Position numbers and translations under genes: made by a program. Source: Microcebus murinus (lineage: Eukaryota; Chordata; Mammalia; Primates; Cheirogaleidae). From it: a stretch of 64,000 nucleotides of DNA. Positions 12,640 through 24,800 of the stretch are shown piece by piece. The notes beneath the pieces were generated by a model, which did no database searches, was not told the DNA's origin, and saw only the letters and a program-made list of their open reading frames with translations. The first letter of the stretch is position 1. Every line of letters starts with the position of its first letter. The stretch covers positions 75,545,001-75,609,000 of the forward strand of contig NC_134109.1 in NCBI RefSeq assembly GCF_040939455.1, given 5' to 3'.

Positions 12640-13480
12640 TACTGTACATATGTAAATTAATCAATGTAATGTACCACATTACCAGAATGAAGGATAAAAG
12701 CACATGATCATGTCAACAGATGCTCAAAAAGTATTTAACATTATTTCATGATTAAAACCCTCAACAAAATAGGTACAGTAGGAAATTTTCTAACATAATA
12801 AGGGCCATTTATAAAAATCCCACAGCTAATATCATAACCAATGGGAAAAGACTAAAAACTTTTCCTCTAAGATCTGTTAAAAGGCAAAGATGTCTCCTCT
12901 CAACACTTCTATTCAAAAATAGTACTGGGAAAACTAGCAAGAGCAATCAGACAAGGAAAAGAAATAAAAGGGGTATAAATGGTAAAGGAAAAAGTAAAAT
13001 TATCCCTGTGTATAGATGATATGTTCTTATATGTATACAACCCTAAAGACTTCACATAAAAAACTGTTAGAACTAATAAAAAAAATCAGTAAAGTAGCAG
13101 GATATAAAGTCAACATACAAAGATCAGTTGAATATTTTTACACCAACAATGATCTATCTGAAGAAGAAATCAAGAGAACAATACCATTTATGATAGCACC
13201 AGCAAAAATACAATACTTAGCAACAAGTTAACCAAGAAAGTGTAATATCTGTACACTGAAAACTATAAAACATCAGTGAAAGAAATTAAAAAAGACACAA
13301 ATAAATGAAAAGATATTTTGTGTTAGTGGAGTACAAGTATTGTCAAAATACTACCCAAAGCAGTGTATAGTTTCAATGTAATCCCTATTAAAATTTCCAT
13401 ATTTTTCACAGAAATAGAAATACAGTCTAAAATTCACACAAACCACAAAAGACCCTGAATAGCAAAAACAGTCTTGAGAA
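12640..13480 (+). pseudogene. L1 ORF2 (reverse transcriptase) fragment, decayed
   Basis: L1 ORF2 encodes the endonuclease and reverse transcriptase that copy L1 RNA into DNA. This piece starts in the reverse-transcriptase palm and runs past the catalytic motif. The catalytic pair is visible as D-D at codons 13015-13020, but the usual preceding Phe-Ala has become Cys-Ile. The thumb region follows, including KKLLELI-type wording near 13056 and an open stretch of 71 codons at 13016-13231. Several frameshifts and stops break it, so it is dead. It ends near 13480 at an 'LRKKNK'-like segment and then jumps directly to the L1 C-terminus and 3' UTR. Much of the C-terminal third of ORF2 is thus missing. 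Confidence 0.85.
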
Positions 13481-13878
13481 AGAAAAACAAAGTTGAAGCT
13501 CATGGAATTCTACATAGCCACAAAAAACAGTGGTAATCTAGCACCTCTTGTATTATCCTGGATAGTGCTGGAGCCCATTCTACTAGGTGAAGTATCACAA
13601 GAATGGAAAAACAATCACTACTTGTACTCACCATCAAATTGGTATTAACTGATCAACACTTATGTGGACATATAGTAGTAGCATTCATCGGGTGTTGGGC
13701 AGGCGGGAGGGGGTAGAGGGAATGGGTATACACATGCTAATAGGTGTGGTGCCCACCATCTGGGGGATGGACATGTTTGAAGCTCTGATTCGGGTGGGGC
13801 AAAGGCAATATATATAACCTAAACATTTGTACCCCCGTAATATGCTGAAATAAAAAAGAAAGAAAGAAAGAAAAACGA
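12640..13878 (+). mobile_element. Strepsirrhine-type L1, 5'-truncated and internally deleted
   Basis: An ORF2 fragment (12640-13480) is joined to the last codons of ORF2 and a 3' UTR (13480-13852). The 3' UTR contains the 'caccatctgggggatgg' block and ends in 'atatgctgaaataaa' followed by an (AAAG)n-like tail at 13855-13877. The same 3' UTR occurs at 26204-26606 and 51656-51985. Compared with those copies this one is the most diverged. I could not identify a clear target duplication. Confidence 0.82.
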
Positions 13879-13973
13879 AGTTAGAAGGATTAAAAGTTCT
13901 TGATTTAAATCAGGAACAAACACTTCCTATTTTAAAATTACACTAATATATTGTTCTATACTTACTCTCTGGG

Positions 13974-14487
13974 TGTAGTACTCAGGGTTCTCCAAAGAAA
14001 TGGAACTAATAGGACATATATGTATATTAATACCTATATAAGAGGAGATTTATTATGGGTGTTGGCTCACACAATTATGGAGGCTGAGAAGTTCCATGAC
14101 ATGCAAGCTGAAGAATCAAGGAAGCCAGTGGTATAATTTAGTCTGGGTCCAAAGGCCTGAAACCAGTGAAGTTAATGGTATGACTGTCAGTTCAAGGTCA
14201 AAGGCCTGAACACTTGGAGTCCTGATGTCCAAGGGCAGGAAAAGAATTGATGTTCCAGCTCCAGGAGAGAGAGTGAATTCACCTTTTCTCTGCCTTTTTG
14301 TTCTATCCTAGGCCTCAATGGATTGAATGACACTAGTGTGGGTGGATCTTCCTTACTCAGTCCCCTGATTTCAAATGCCAATTTTTTCTGGAAACACCCT
14401 CACAGACATACTCAGAGATAATACTTTATTACCTACCTGAGTATCTGTTACCCCAGTCAACTTGACACCTAAAATTAAGCATCACAA
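13974..14487 (-). mobile_element. Solo LTR-like repeat, antisense
   Basis: The block starts with a TGTA tip at 13974 and ends in 'aagcatcaca' at about 14487, so it has the TG...CA form of an LTR. The wording 'ctcagggttctccaaagaaa', 'ggaggctgagaagttcc', 'tcaatggattgaatga', 'gaaacaccctcacagaca' and 'ccagtcaacttgacacc' is that of a very common placental LTR repeat, seen here in antisense. I do not trust my memory for its exact family name. No internal region is present. Confidence 0.6.
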
Positions 14488-15549
14488 TATTTCTCACTTG
14501 ATAAATCATTAAAATCTGGAAACTATTCTCTCTACTACCTTTTTTTTTGGGGGGGGCAATATTTTTCCCTTCAAGTCTTGATTCTTTTAATTTTCTTAAC
14601 TGAGTAGAACTTGAAAAATATTAATCACAATACTTCTTTTGCTGAAAGGCTTGGATGTATGGGTATTGCAAACCAGGTAATATGGCTGTTTTGCAAAAAT
14701 TCAGTATGGTAGATACTAGAGAGTCTAGGAGGACTCACAGAAAGAGAAAAATACTTCACATGTCCTAATGGTCTTGAGATGTACCACTAGGATTTATATT
14801 TTTAGTAGTGGCTTGATTTTTGTTAGCTATTTCAGTTATGTTCTGAGTCAAGAAATGGACAGGAGAAATCAAGAAGAGGAAAGGAAATATATGGAACAAC
14901 TTCCTTTACAATCCTTAACTCTCAGGGTGGGCACAAAGGAGATTGCCATCAATGATAACTAACATGTTATAGATTCAGAAAGTTACCCTTAGTGATAGTA
15001 CTTGTTTAGGATCCCTGAGGGTATGTTTTACTTCTGAGTTGATGGTCTAGGACAAGATGGTTTTGAAAAACATTCCCCAATCAGGTATGAAAGAGCAGAG
15101 TTCACTTTCAGTTAACTGCTAGGTTATTTCCAGGTATCTTCCTCCCTTGCTTTTGGGACATTTTATAGACTCATAGCATTTTTGTACTAAAAGGGTCTAA
15201 GATATTCAAATCAAACTTTTTCAATTTCGACTCCAGTCTTTGGCCTCAGAAGTTTCAATTTTATAACTTTATCATAGTTACTAAGTTGTTGTTGGCACAA
15301 CTGTGGCTATAACCAAGTCCCCACTCCTTGTCCAGTGTTTTTTCCTTTTACCTAATAGCCAGTTTTCTTATTTCTTTGTTGATAATTTCCTCAAAATCTC
15401 CTTTGAAGAAAATGAACAAAAACAGTTTCAAATGGCTGCTTGCCAAGTATTTCATCATGTGAACTCCATTTTTATTCTTTCCAAACAGTAAGTTCATTTG
15501 ATGAAGAAAATCATAGAATATTAGAGATGGAAAGGATATTCATGGATTC
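14488..15549. other. Unassigned sequence
   Basis: A T9G7-type homopolymer junction lies near 14540-14556. Otherwise there is no recognisable repeat or exon. The short forward frames at 14768-14962 and 15303-15491 have no motif. Confidence 0.5.
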
Positions 15550-15655
15550 TAATCTCCTTATTTAACAAATATAGAAACCAAGATCTAGGCAGTCAGCTTG
15601 CCTGAGGCCACACAGATTGTAGTAACATTAGGTTACTGAACTCAGGATTCCTATG
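15550..15655 (-). mobile_element. MIR SINE, antisense
   Basis: The phrases 'tatttaacaaatatagaaacc', 'agcttgcctgaggccacaca' and 'actgaactcagg' follow the antisense MIR core (a tRNA-derived SINE of early mammals). Confidence 0.7.
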
Positions 15656-17955
15656 AGTTTAGTGGATTTTGCAGAGAGCTTTACTATCTCAAAAGAGCCA
15701 TCTCTTTTTCTGAGTCATGTACATACTGGTTGAACACGTTATGGCTATTAATTAAATATTAAAAACTTGGTCCAGATTCTATGAGACACAGAATACCATG
15801 TCACTTAGAGAATGTGTGAGAAAAGAATATAGCAAAAATTTAAAGAAACGAAGCTGTAAATAAAACCAATATTTAAAAGCCTAAAATGAAAGCCTAGAGA
15901 TAAAGAATGATTTGTGCTTTTAACAATTTATGGGCTAATTAATTAGCAGCTTTCCTCATGTTGAAGAATGGTGTCCAATATTTTTTTCTTTAGAAAATAC
16001 AAAGATACCAGCTTGTTCTAAGGCTTTAAGCCATTCCCTGTGGACTGTTCTTGGCCTCTGCCTTTACAGACCATAACTTGAAAAAGAAAATTGACAGACA
16101 GAAAGAAAAACCTTTAACAGCTGGAGCATTAATTTATCTACATGGATAAAAATATTTCACTTTCTGAGATTTCTCCTGGGTCGCCCTATATGAAGGTAGA
16201 AAGAGAAGCCAGAGGAAAAATCACCAAAAAAGCTTTTACAAGAAACATTATGAAAAGAGCAAATCCAGAGAATTGTGTTTAATAACAGCAATGATGAATT
16301 TCCTGGCAGTCTGTACCAAGCAGTTAAAGACCAACCAGCATGTGAAAGAGGCTGAATTCGTTAGAATGGTCTACGGCAGTCTAATAAAGAGCGCCAGAAG
16401 ATTTATTCTCTCATTTGTATAATTTTGAGATATGAATGATTCTATATTTAAGAAATGCAATACAACCATCACATTAATTTTTACTAAGAGATTCTAGCTT
16501 AACTCAAAGCAGGGTCTGAAAAATTGAAAAATAATGCTTTGAGCTACCAAGTTAGTGCCCCACAGAATATTTTAAAATTATTTAACACACATCATCTCAG
16601 TGTCAACAACTCATCACAGATAAACTATCTAATTAACAGAACGCTTCATAGTATTTGATAACTGAGTCTTGGCTCGGTTTTTATACCAGAAGGGCAATCC
16701 TTGATAAGCAGAAATTATAAAAGCAGATTTTAAAAGGCATTAATTCAGAAATAGAATCAAATTGATTTCAAATTAACCCCCTGTTGGTATTTAGACTTAT
16801 TTAAAACCGCTTGGCTTAAAGATGACACTTGGAGAGGCTGTCTTTGACCAGAGTTAGGCATTGTCTGGAGTCAGCCTCTGTATTTTGATTTCCTTTGTTG
16901 TGTACCAGCCTCCCCATGCCCAGGGTAATTGATATGGGTCTTGTGCTAGGGACAGATGAGTTTATCCTGTCAATGAAGCCCTTCACAAGATGCCTTAATT
17001 ATTAGAGCTAATTTGAGGATTTGTGCTCTGTGGTCTACTTAGTAAGCTCAATTGTTTTCTCTTTCCAATTCCATGTTGGCAACACTTCCAATAACAAATC
17101 CAATAAAGAATTAGTAATTTGGCTCCCTGTGGTCATGGAAAAAGGACAGCAAGAATGAGCAACAATAATAAATCCTTTTTGTATAGTATTTTTTATGCAA
17201 CAAATTTATTGCTATAGTTTTGGGGCAAGAGTCATGAAAAAGCAGAGGAGGGCTCTGAATAATTTTCATAAGGGATTATAATTTGTGATCCTTTGATCTC
17301 TGCTGCCAATTTACACCCATTTGCAACTAAATGAAAAATTATATTTTCTAATGGAGAGAATTGGGGATAAAGGAAAAGGAAGATATTTCTATTAAAACCA
17401 ATGTTTAAAATACAAAATGACCAGTAAGAAGAGACATAATTGAATTATTGTTGCTGCAATTATTTAAACAAGGTTACCAGACTCTCAGCATAGAGATTTG
17501 GTGGATCTGAACTCTTTGGTCAGGAACCTGCTCTTATATTTCTTGGGAACCACATGTTCAATTAAGGCTTGCTGAATCTCATCTTATATAATAGCTAGAA
17601 CACTGGAGGCATCAATATATTAACAGGAGAATGCACTTCTCAGGATCACAAATAATATGTACTGGATGCTTGCATTTTGGTGTTATGGATGTGTCAGTGC
17701 ATAGATAGTTGATGCCCAAGTATCAGTTATAATTATCTTTGAGCCGTGGAACTATAAATAATTTGTTCCGTGTGTGTGATTAGCTCTATTTTCTAAAATG
17801 AGTATGCATCATTTTTGTAATAAGAAAATAGTGATTATTTGTAAAGTGCCAGCTTTATGATATTCCTTCAAATATATACATCCTGATTTCCAACATTCAG
17901 TTGGGGGAAATTAGGATATACAATATAAACAAACCCTCAGCTGTTAATTCTTGCT
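15656..17955. other. Repeat-free block, candidate conserved noncoding DNA
   Basis: Over about 2.3 kb I recognise no interspersed repeat, which stands out in a window otherwise dense with fossils. The sequence is unusually rich in homeodomain-type words: ctaattaattagcag near 15934, aattaac near 16630 and 16770, attaattcag near 16740, and taattattagagctaat near 16996. CCAAT/ATTGG-type and AACAAT words also occur. No open frame of note is present. An enhancer role is inference only, and cross-species conservation would decide it. Confidence 0.3.
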
Positions 17956-18037
17956 ATGAAACTAATTTTGGGGATTGATTATTATCTAGATTCTTACCTT
18001 ATGTCTAAAAATTGTTATTCAGTGTCTGAATTGTTAT

Positions 18038-18073
18038 TCTGTGTCTGTCTGCTACAGAGCAGACAGACACAGA
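18038..18073. repeat. Perfect 16-bp inverted repeat with 4-nt loop
   Basis: The arms are tctgtgtctgtctgct (18038-18053) and agcagacagacacaga (18058-18073), exact reverse complements around the loop acag. Just upstream, attgttattcagtgtctga is followed by the near-copy attgttattctgtgtctgt (about 18010-18048), so the left arm is itself part of a local duplication. It is not followed by a T-run and I do not call it a terminator. Confidence 0.95.
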
Positions 18074-18880
18074 GCATGCTCTTAGGACTTGGTGAAATCT
18101 TGTCTCCAATGCATACAAATTCAAACAGTTTTAAAACTTTCTTATCTCACTTCTTACTCACTACTCTTTGCATGTACATAAATTGACAAAAGGCAAACTA
18201 TAGTGCTGTAGTTTTTCAGTTTTACATTAACATAGTACGATTTAGTAAGGACAGCAGGATATGGATTGTGTGTGTATAGAAATTTCTTGACACCCAACTG
18301 GTGAATTGGTACTTTTTGTCAAAAGGACTTTAATGCCATTATTGTCAGCTTCACAGAGTGGCTTCCTGAGTAATTTGCTAGAAGAGCAACTTAAGTTCCT
18401 TAGATTATCTTCTTGTGGTCAAGATCATTTTATCTATTGAGGGATAACTTATCTTGATGAATATTTGAGAAGATTCCAGGACCTCATTTGGAAACCTTTT
18501 CTATCAAAAACTATTTTTTTATTTTTAGCTTAAATATTTTCTATTTCATTTTGCTATTCTTCTGGTGTCCTGCACTTTGTACCCAGATCACTGCTTGGAG
18601 ATAATTCATGTATTTGCAGACCATTATTAATTGATCCCTTAATCTTCTCTAGATCTAATTTTCTTATTTACTGTAGAAAATATTTGTCTTCCGTTTCTCC
18701 CTATGACTCTTCTTTGATCCTATAAGGAGGCTGAAATAATTCTCATTAGTTATGTTTCAGAATGTTATGTAGAACCCTATTCCTGGGGATACTTATGTTG
18801 TAGATCTGGAGTAAGATCCAAGCTTGCCCTTACATTTTTTTAACTGTTTTTGAAGAAATTTTTTTTTTTATTTTAGTAAA
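18074..18880. other. Unassigned AT-rich sequence
   Basis: No repeat family or exon is recognised with confidence. The T-rich right part may belong to the antisense L1M tract that follows. Confidence 0.45.
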
Positions 18881-20608
18881 GTGTGATTTTTAAATTTTTT
18901 TTATAGTCTGTAATTTTTGAGTCCTATTTAGGAAGTCTTACCTGACCTAAGATGACTAAAAGATTCTCTGTCTCTCTCTCTCTTTTTTTTTGTAGAAATT
19001 TTATAGTTTTAGCTTTTACATTTAAGTTTATGATTCGTTTCAAGTTAATTTTTGTATATAAAGGTAAAGGTCCAGGGTTGTAGTCTTTTTTTTTTTTCCA
19101 TGTGAATATTCAAGTTCCAATTATCCCAACACGTTGGAATTTAATCATCCACATTGAGTTGCCTTGGCACCTTTATCAAATATCATAGACCATGTACATG
19201 TGGGGCTATTTCTGGACTTCTGTTCCATTGATTTATTTTTACGCCAATATCTTGGTTATTGTAGCTTTACAATAAGTTTTACAATCAGGAAGTATAAATC
19301 CTCCAAACTTTTTCTTTGTTTTCAAAATTGTTTTGGATGTTTAAGATCCTTTGCATTTCCATATATATTTTAGAATCCATTTGTTAATTTCTGAAAAAAA
19401 AAAGAAAACCTGTTGAGCTTTAAATGGGATTGCATTGAATCTCTAGATAGTTTGGAGGGAACTGACACCTTATCAATATTGATTCCATTTCTTTTAATAA
19501 TGTTTTGTACTTTTCAGTATAAACATCTTACATATATTTAATTTATGCATGAGTTTTTCATATTTTAATGCTATTTTAATTGAATTATTGTCTTTATTTT
19601 TCAGTCTCCTTTAGTTGTTCATTTTATACATTTATTGAAGTATAATTGAAGTACAATAAACTGCATATATATAATGTATATAATTTGATTGGTTTTCACT
19701 TAAATACATACCCATGAAATCATCATCACAATCAAGATAAAGAATAATTCTGTCACCCTTCAAAATTTCCTCATGAATTTTGTAGTTGATTATTTCTCAC
19801 TTCTAGCCCCAGACTGCCATTAACCTGATTTCTGTCATTATGGATTATTTGTTTGCTTTAGAATTTTATGGACTACTTTTTTGGCTTCTTTCATAAAATA
19901 GAAATGATTTCAAAATTCATCCATACTTTTGCATTGTGAATAATTTACATAATTTTATTCCTTATATTTTATTATATGTATACAGCAGGATTTGTTTCTT
20001 CTTTCACCCATTGATGGACATTGTGTTATTTCTAGTTATGGCTATTACAAATAAAGTTGTTATGAACATTTATGAATACTTTTTTGGCATGGGAATATAC
20101 TTTTATTTTCTCTTGAGTAAATATCTAGAAGTGGAATGACTGTGTTTTATGGCATAAACTAATTTTGTATAAATCTGCCTACTGCATGTTTGTGATTTTA
20201 GTTTCAGATTATTCAATACTAGTATATAGAAATAGAATTGATTTTTGCATATTGCTGTCTATCCTGTGACTTTGGTAAATTCACTTACTAGCTCCACAGG
20301 TTTTTTGTAGATTCCTTAGGGTTTTCAACAAAGGTATCATGCTATCTGTAAATACAGACAGTTTTAATTCTTTGTCAATTTGTATGCCTTGTATTTCTTT
20401 TTCTTTCCTTATTGATCTGGCTATGAGCTCCACTACAATATTGTATAAAAGAAGTACAGTGGACATTCTTGTCATTTCTTTTTCTGGTTTTTGTATAAAC
20501 GTAATGATGGTCTGATTGTTTGAGTTAGAAAGAACTCTCTCTCTCCTCTTCTACCTTTGGGAAGAGTTAGTATAGAATTGGTTTTATTTCCTTCTGACAT
20601 GTTTGGTA

Positions 20609-20667
20609 GAATTCACCATTTGGCCTGAATTCACCATTTGGTAGAATTCACCATTTCACCATTTGCC
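20609..20667. repeat. Short tandem duplications of gaattcaccatttgg
   Basis: Copies lie at 20609-20623, 20627-20641 and 20644-20656 (the last truncated), followed by a further caccattt. This is a local replication-slippage tract in the L1M. Confidence 0.9.
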
Positions 20668-20684
20668 ATTAAAGCCATTTGGGC

Positions 20685-20734
20685 CTGACACTTTCTTTCT
20701 TTCCTTTTTTTTTTTTTTTTCTGACACTTTCTTT
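20685..20734. repeat. 14-bp direct repeat around a pyrimidine run
   Basis: The word ctgacactttcttt occurs at 20685-20698 and again at 20721-20734, flanking 22 bp of C/T that is mostly T. The arrangement is that of a target duplication around nothing but an antisense poly(A) tail. Confidence 0.85.
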
Positions 20735-22625
20735 ATAGGAAGCTTTTAAACTCATGTTCAATTTATCTAAGAGATATCAGAATATACAGCTTATTTATTT
20801 CTACTAAAGTGGGTTTTGTTAGTTCATATCATTAAATAAATTTCCTATTTTATCTTAGTTATCAAATTTATTGGCATACAGTTGTTCATAAAACTACCTT
20901 ATCCATTTTTTAATGCCTATAAAATCTGTAGTGATATCCTCTCTCTCATAGTATCGGTAATTTGTATATTCTCTTTTTTTCCTGATTGATCTGATTAGAG
21001 AGTTATTAATTGTATTTTTTTTTTCAGATAGGTGGCTTTTGAAATCCTTGATTTTCTTTTGTTTTACTTTTTATGTTTTATTGACTTCTCTGATCTTTAT
21101 TACATCATTTCTTCTTCTTACTTCAGTTTAATTTGCTCATCTTTTTCTAATTTCTTAACGTGGAAGCTGAGGTCATTGATTTGCTATTGTCTTTTTTTTT
21201 TCTGAAAATATACATTTAATGTCATAAACTTTCCTATAAGCACTGCTTTATGTGCATTTCACAAATTTTGTTATGTTGTATTTCCCTTTTTGTGCAATTA
21301 AAAATATTTTCTAATTTATTAATACTTAATGATTTCTTCTGTGACTAGGTACTAATTAGCTATGTGTCATTTAACATTTAACATTTAGAGGTTTTCCAAG
21401 TATCATTCTTTACACTGATTTCCAATTTAAATCAGTGTGGTTGAAGAACATACTTTATATGTTTTCAATCTTTTAAATCTTATTGTTTTATGGCACAAAA
21501 TGGTCTATTTTCATAAGTATTTCATGTGCACTTGAAAAGAATATGCATTTTGCTATATTTGGTAAAATGTTCTTTTATATTTATACTTGGTCAAATTGGC
21601 TGATAATGTTGTTTAAGACTTCTATGACCATACTGATATATTTTTTAAAAAATTTGCTTATCAGTTATTGAGAGTGGGATATTGAAATACATGACTCTGT
21701 TTGGATTTGCATACTTCTACCTTCAGTTTTATCAAGTTTTATATTATATACTTTGAATCTCTATTATTAAGTACAGAGATAGCCATTAAGTACACATAAG
21801 GATTGCTAATGCATTGTGATGAGTTGACCCCACTATCATAATTTGACCCTCATTATTCCTGTTTATATTTATTGTTCTGAGGTCTACTTTGTTTCATATG
21901 AGTATAGCCACTTTTGCTTTCTTTTGATTAATGGTTTTATGGTATGCCTTTTCTTTATCCCTTAACTTTGAACATATTTCCATCCTGTTATGTCAAATGG
22001 ATTTCTTTTAGATAGTGGGTCTAAAGAATTTGGCACTACTCATTTTTCCAGTAACTTAGCAATGTATGCTTTTTACTTATAGTATTTGAAAATTTATTTC
22101 TAAGTACTCCATATTTTTGAGGCCATTTAAATTATATTTTTCTTTTTCTATCTTCTTTAGTTATTTTAAAATTTTACTGAGGTATAATTGAAACATAACA
22201 AATTATAGATGTTTAAAGTATATAATTTGATCAGTTTTGACTTATACATGCTCTGATGATGTCATCACCATAGCACAGTCACAATAATGACCATTTCTAT
22301 TACTGAGCAATTGTCTCATGTGGGTATAAGCCACTGTATGAGTATTGATATGTACATCTACTACCATCTTGCCATTTGTACTTTATTTTTCCTAACTGTT
22401 CTTTGTTCTTTTTTCTTGTCTGTTTTTTAAAAATAATTCTGTTTATCTCCATTATTAATATGTTAGTTATGCTTCATTTTATTTTTATATGATTGTTATA
22501 GAATTTACTTTATATATTTTTAATTTATCACAGTCTATCTTCAAATAATATTATATTATTTTAGATATGATATAAGAAACTTATAACCTTGTATTTCCTT
22601 TTTTCTTCTCCCAGCCTTTGTGCTA

Positions 22626-22968
22626 TTTTTTTTTCTTTTTTTTTTTTTTTTTTTGAGACAGAGTCTCACTTTGTTGCCCAGGCTAGAGTGAGTGCCATGG
22701 CGTCAGCCTAGCTCACAGCAACCTCAAACTCCTGGCTAAAGCAATCCTCCTGCCTCAGCCTCCCAGGTAGCTGGGACTACAGGCATTCGCCACCATGCCC
22801 GGCTAATTTTTTGTATATATTAGTTGGCCAACTAATTTCTTTCTATTTATAGTAGAGACGGGGTCTCGCTCTTGCTCAGGCTGGTTTCGAACTCCTGACC
22901 TTGAGCAATCTGCCTGCCTTGGCCTCCCAGAGAGCTAGGATTACAGGCGTGAGCCACGGAGCCCGGCC
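22626..22968 (-). mobile_element. Alu SINE (lemur-type dimer)
   Basis: This is a full-length dimeric Alu in reverse orientation. The tail is the long T run at 22627-22654, followed by 'gagacagagtctcact', the left arm, a linker with 'ttggccaactaatttc', and the right arm ending in 'gagccacggagcccggcc'. It shares its diagnostic differences with the Alu at 2207-2547. It interrupts an antisense L1M ('gcctttgtgcta' on the left, 'atatttttataat' on the right). A precise target duplication is hidden by the T-rich flanks. Confidence 0.93.
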
Positions 22969-24800
22969 ATATTTTTATAATAAAATTTACTTCCAAATTT
23001 AGAAGCTCTAAAATATATGGTTATCACTTTTTCTTTAAAGAGATAAAAAATAAAGTCTTTTATATTTTGTTATGTAACTACCTTAACTAGACGTTCATTT
23101 CTTTGAGTAGATTCATATTCCCATTTAGTTTTATTTTCTTTCTTCCTTAAGGATATCCTTTAATATTTCATAGTTCTTATCTGCAGGGCATAGATTCTTT
23201 CGGCTTTTATAAATCTGATTAAGTCTTCATTGTACCCTCATTTTTAAAAAAATATTTTTGATGGGTATAAAATTATAGGTTGCCAGTTATTTTTTTGTTT
23301 TTCTTTAAAGTTGATTTTTATTATCTTCTAGCTTGCATTGTATGCAAAATATGCTATATTATTTTTCTCTTTGTACATGAAATATCTTTGCCTTCTCTGT
23401 CTGCTTTTAACCTTTTCCCTCATAGTTTACAACATTAATTTTGTTGTTATATGCATTTATAGAATTTTATTTTTCTTCTGTTCAAGGTTTTTTTGTTGTT
23501 GTTGTTTGTTTGTTTGTTTTTTTTGAACTTCTTGGATTTGGAATTTTTAGTTTTTATCAGAGTTTGGAATCTTTAGTCGTTCTCATTTCAAATAGTTTTC
23601 CTGTACCCCCACCTTTCTGGGACTTCAATTATCCTTATGTTAGGCTTCTTGATGTTTTCTCACAATCCACTGATGCTCTATTGGTTTTTATTTCACTCTT
23701 TTTTTCTCTGTGCATTTCATTTTGTAGTTTACATTTTTATGTTTTCAAGTTCATTAATTTTTTTTTCTTTAAGGCTTGTTCTGTTCTTAATACCATTTGT
23801 TATAATTTTTATTTCATATATTTTATTTTTCATCCTTAGACATTGCTTTTATTTTCCATTCTCTCCCCAATACCCCAACATGTTTATACTTTCCCTTATT
23901 TTCTTTAGCATATGAAGTATATTTATTCTAGCTATTTTGACATTCATTTTAATTAATTCTATTTTCTGTGTCATTTTTTAATATGTTTATAATAATTGAT
24001 TTTCCTCTTTTGGTTATGGGTCATATTTTCCTCCTTCTTTGCATGCTTGGTAACTTTTGATTCGATATTAGCATATATGTATTTCATGTTATTGTTTTCT
24101 GGATTTTTATAGGAGGTAATCCTTTAAATACCTAAGAGCTCAGTTCTGGGATACAGTTAAATTATTTGGACTCAATTTTATCCTTTGGAGTTTCTGTTCA
24201 AGCTTTGTTAGCAATGGTCCAGACATCCTTTAATCTATACTACTTTGCTGTCATTGCAGAAGCAATAGCTTTCTGAAGACTCTACCCCATACTTAATGTG
24301 TTAGGTCTTTCTACTCTGGTTGGTGAGAACAGAACCTAATGTGGCCTTCCAGGATTGATCTGCCTCTTTCTGTCTGGTGGTTCCTTTCCTGGCCTCACAC
24401 TCCTATAGAGATTAGTGCTCAGCCAAGGATTCAAGGGGAATATTCCTGCAGCTCTGCAGTATTCTTTCTTTTAATTGCAACCACCTCTCTTCTCTAGTAG
24501 TTTGCTTTCTAAATTTTAGCCACGTTGGCCTCTCCAAACTCTGAATTCTGTCTCTTAAACTCAGCGAGACTACAGTCTTTATTTTGATCCCCTTTCCTGT
24601 GGTATGGCCTGGAAAATCTCTTTAAGCAGTGAGCTCAACACACTTGTAGGGATCAAATAATTTGTTTCCATTCTCTCAGGGATTATTGTCCAGTCCTTCC
24701 AATTGAATAATGTCCATTTCATTTCATGTCTTTTGTCTGGTTTTCTATTTGTTTAAGGAAGTAGAGCAAATCCAGTTCCCTAGTACTTCATCATGGCTAG
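22969..24800 (-). mobile_element. Ancient L1M 5' region, antisense
   Basis: The forward strand carries, in order, antisense L1M 5' phrases: 'ttatcttctagcttgcattg' (23320), 'aacttcttggatttggaat' (23525), 'gatgctctattggttttta' (23672), 'gttatgggtcatattttcctcc' in two parts (24013), 'ttctgggatacagttaaatta' in part (24145), 'caagctttgttagcaatgg' (24198) and 'ggttcctttcctggcctcac' (24381). The T-rich forward frames of 62-132 codons at 23338-23915 are by-products of this. The tract continues the one left of the Alu. Confidence 0.75.

Larger units (their letters stand above)
18880..22625 (-). mobile_element. Ancient L1M tract, antisense, nested
   Basis: Reading left to right one moves from L1 3' towards 5'. 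Bases 18990-19640 are antisense ORF2 ('ccagggttgtagtc', 'ttgccttggcacctttatc', 'attgggattg'-type words). Bases 19640-20170 are an L1M 3' UTR ('tataattgaagtacaataaactg', 'atcatcacaatcaagataa', 'ttgatggacattgtg'), which must be a second copy lodged in the first. Bases 20190-22150 return to antisense ORF2 and upstream L1M. Bases 22170-22370 are another 3' UTR scrap. Bases 22380-22625 resume L1M and continue beyond the Alu. No open frame survives in sense orientation. Confidence 0.75.

Noticed and set aside
18038..18073. Hairpin as a transcription terminator or microRNA precursor
   Set aside because: No T run follows, and the stem of 16 bp is too short for a usual microRNA precursor.
23338..23915. 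Forward frames rich in Phe, Leu and Cys that look membrane-like
   Set aside because: They are read from the T-rich antisense strand of an ancient L1M; the hydrophobic look is due to T content.
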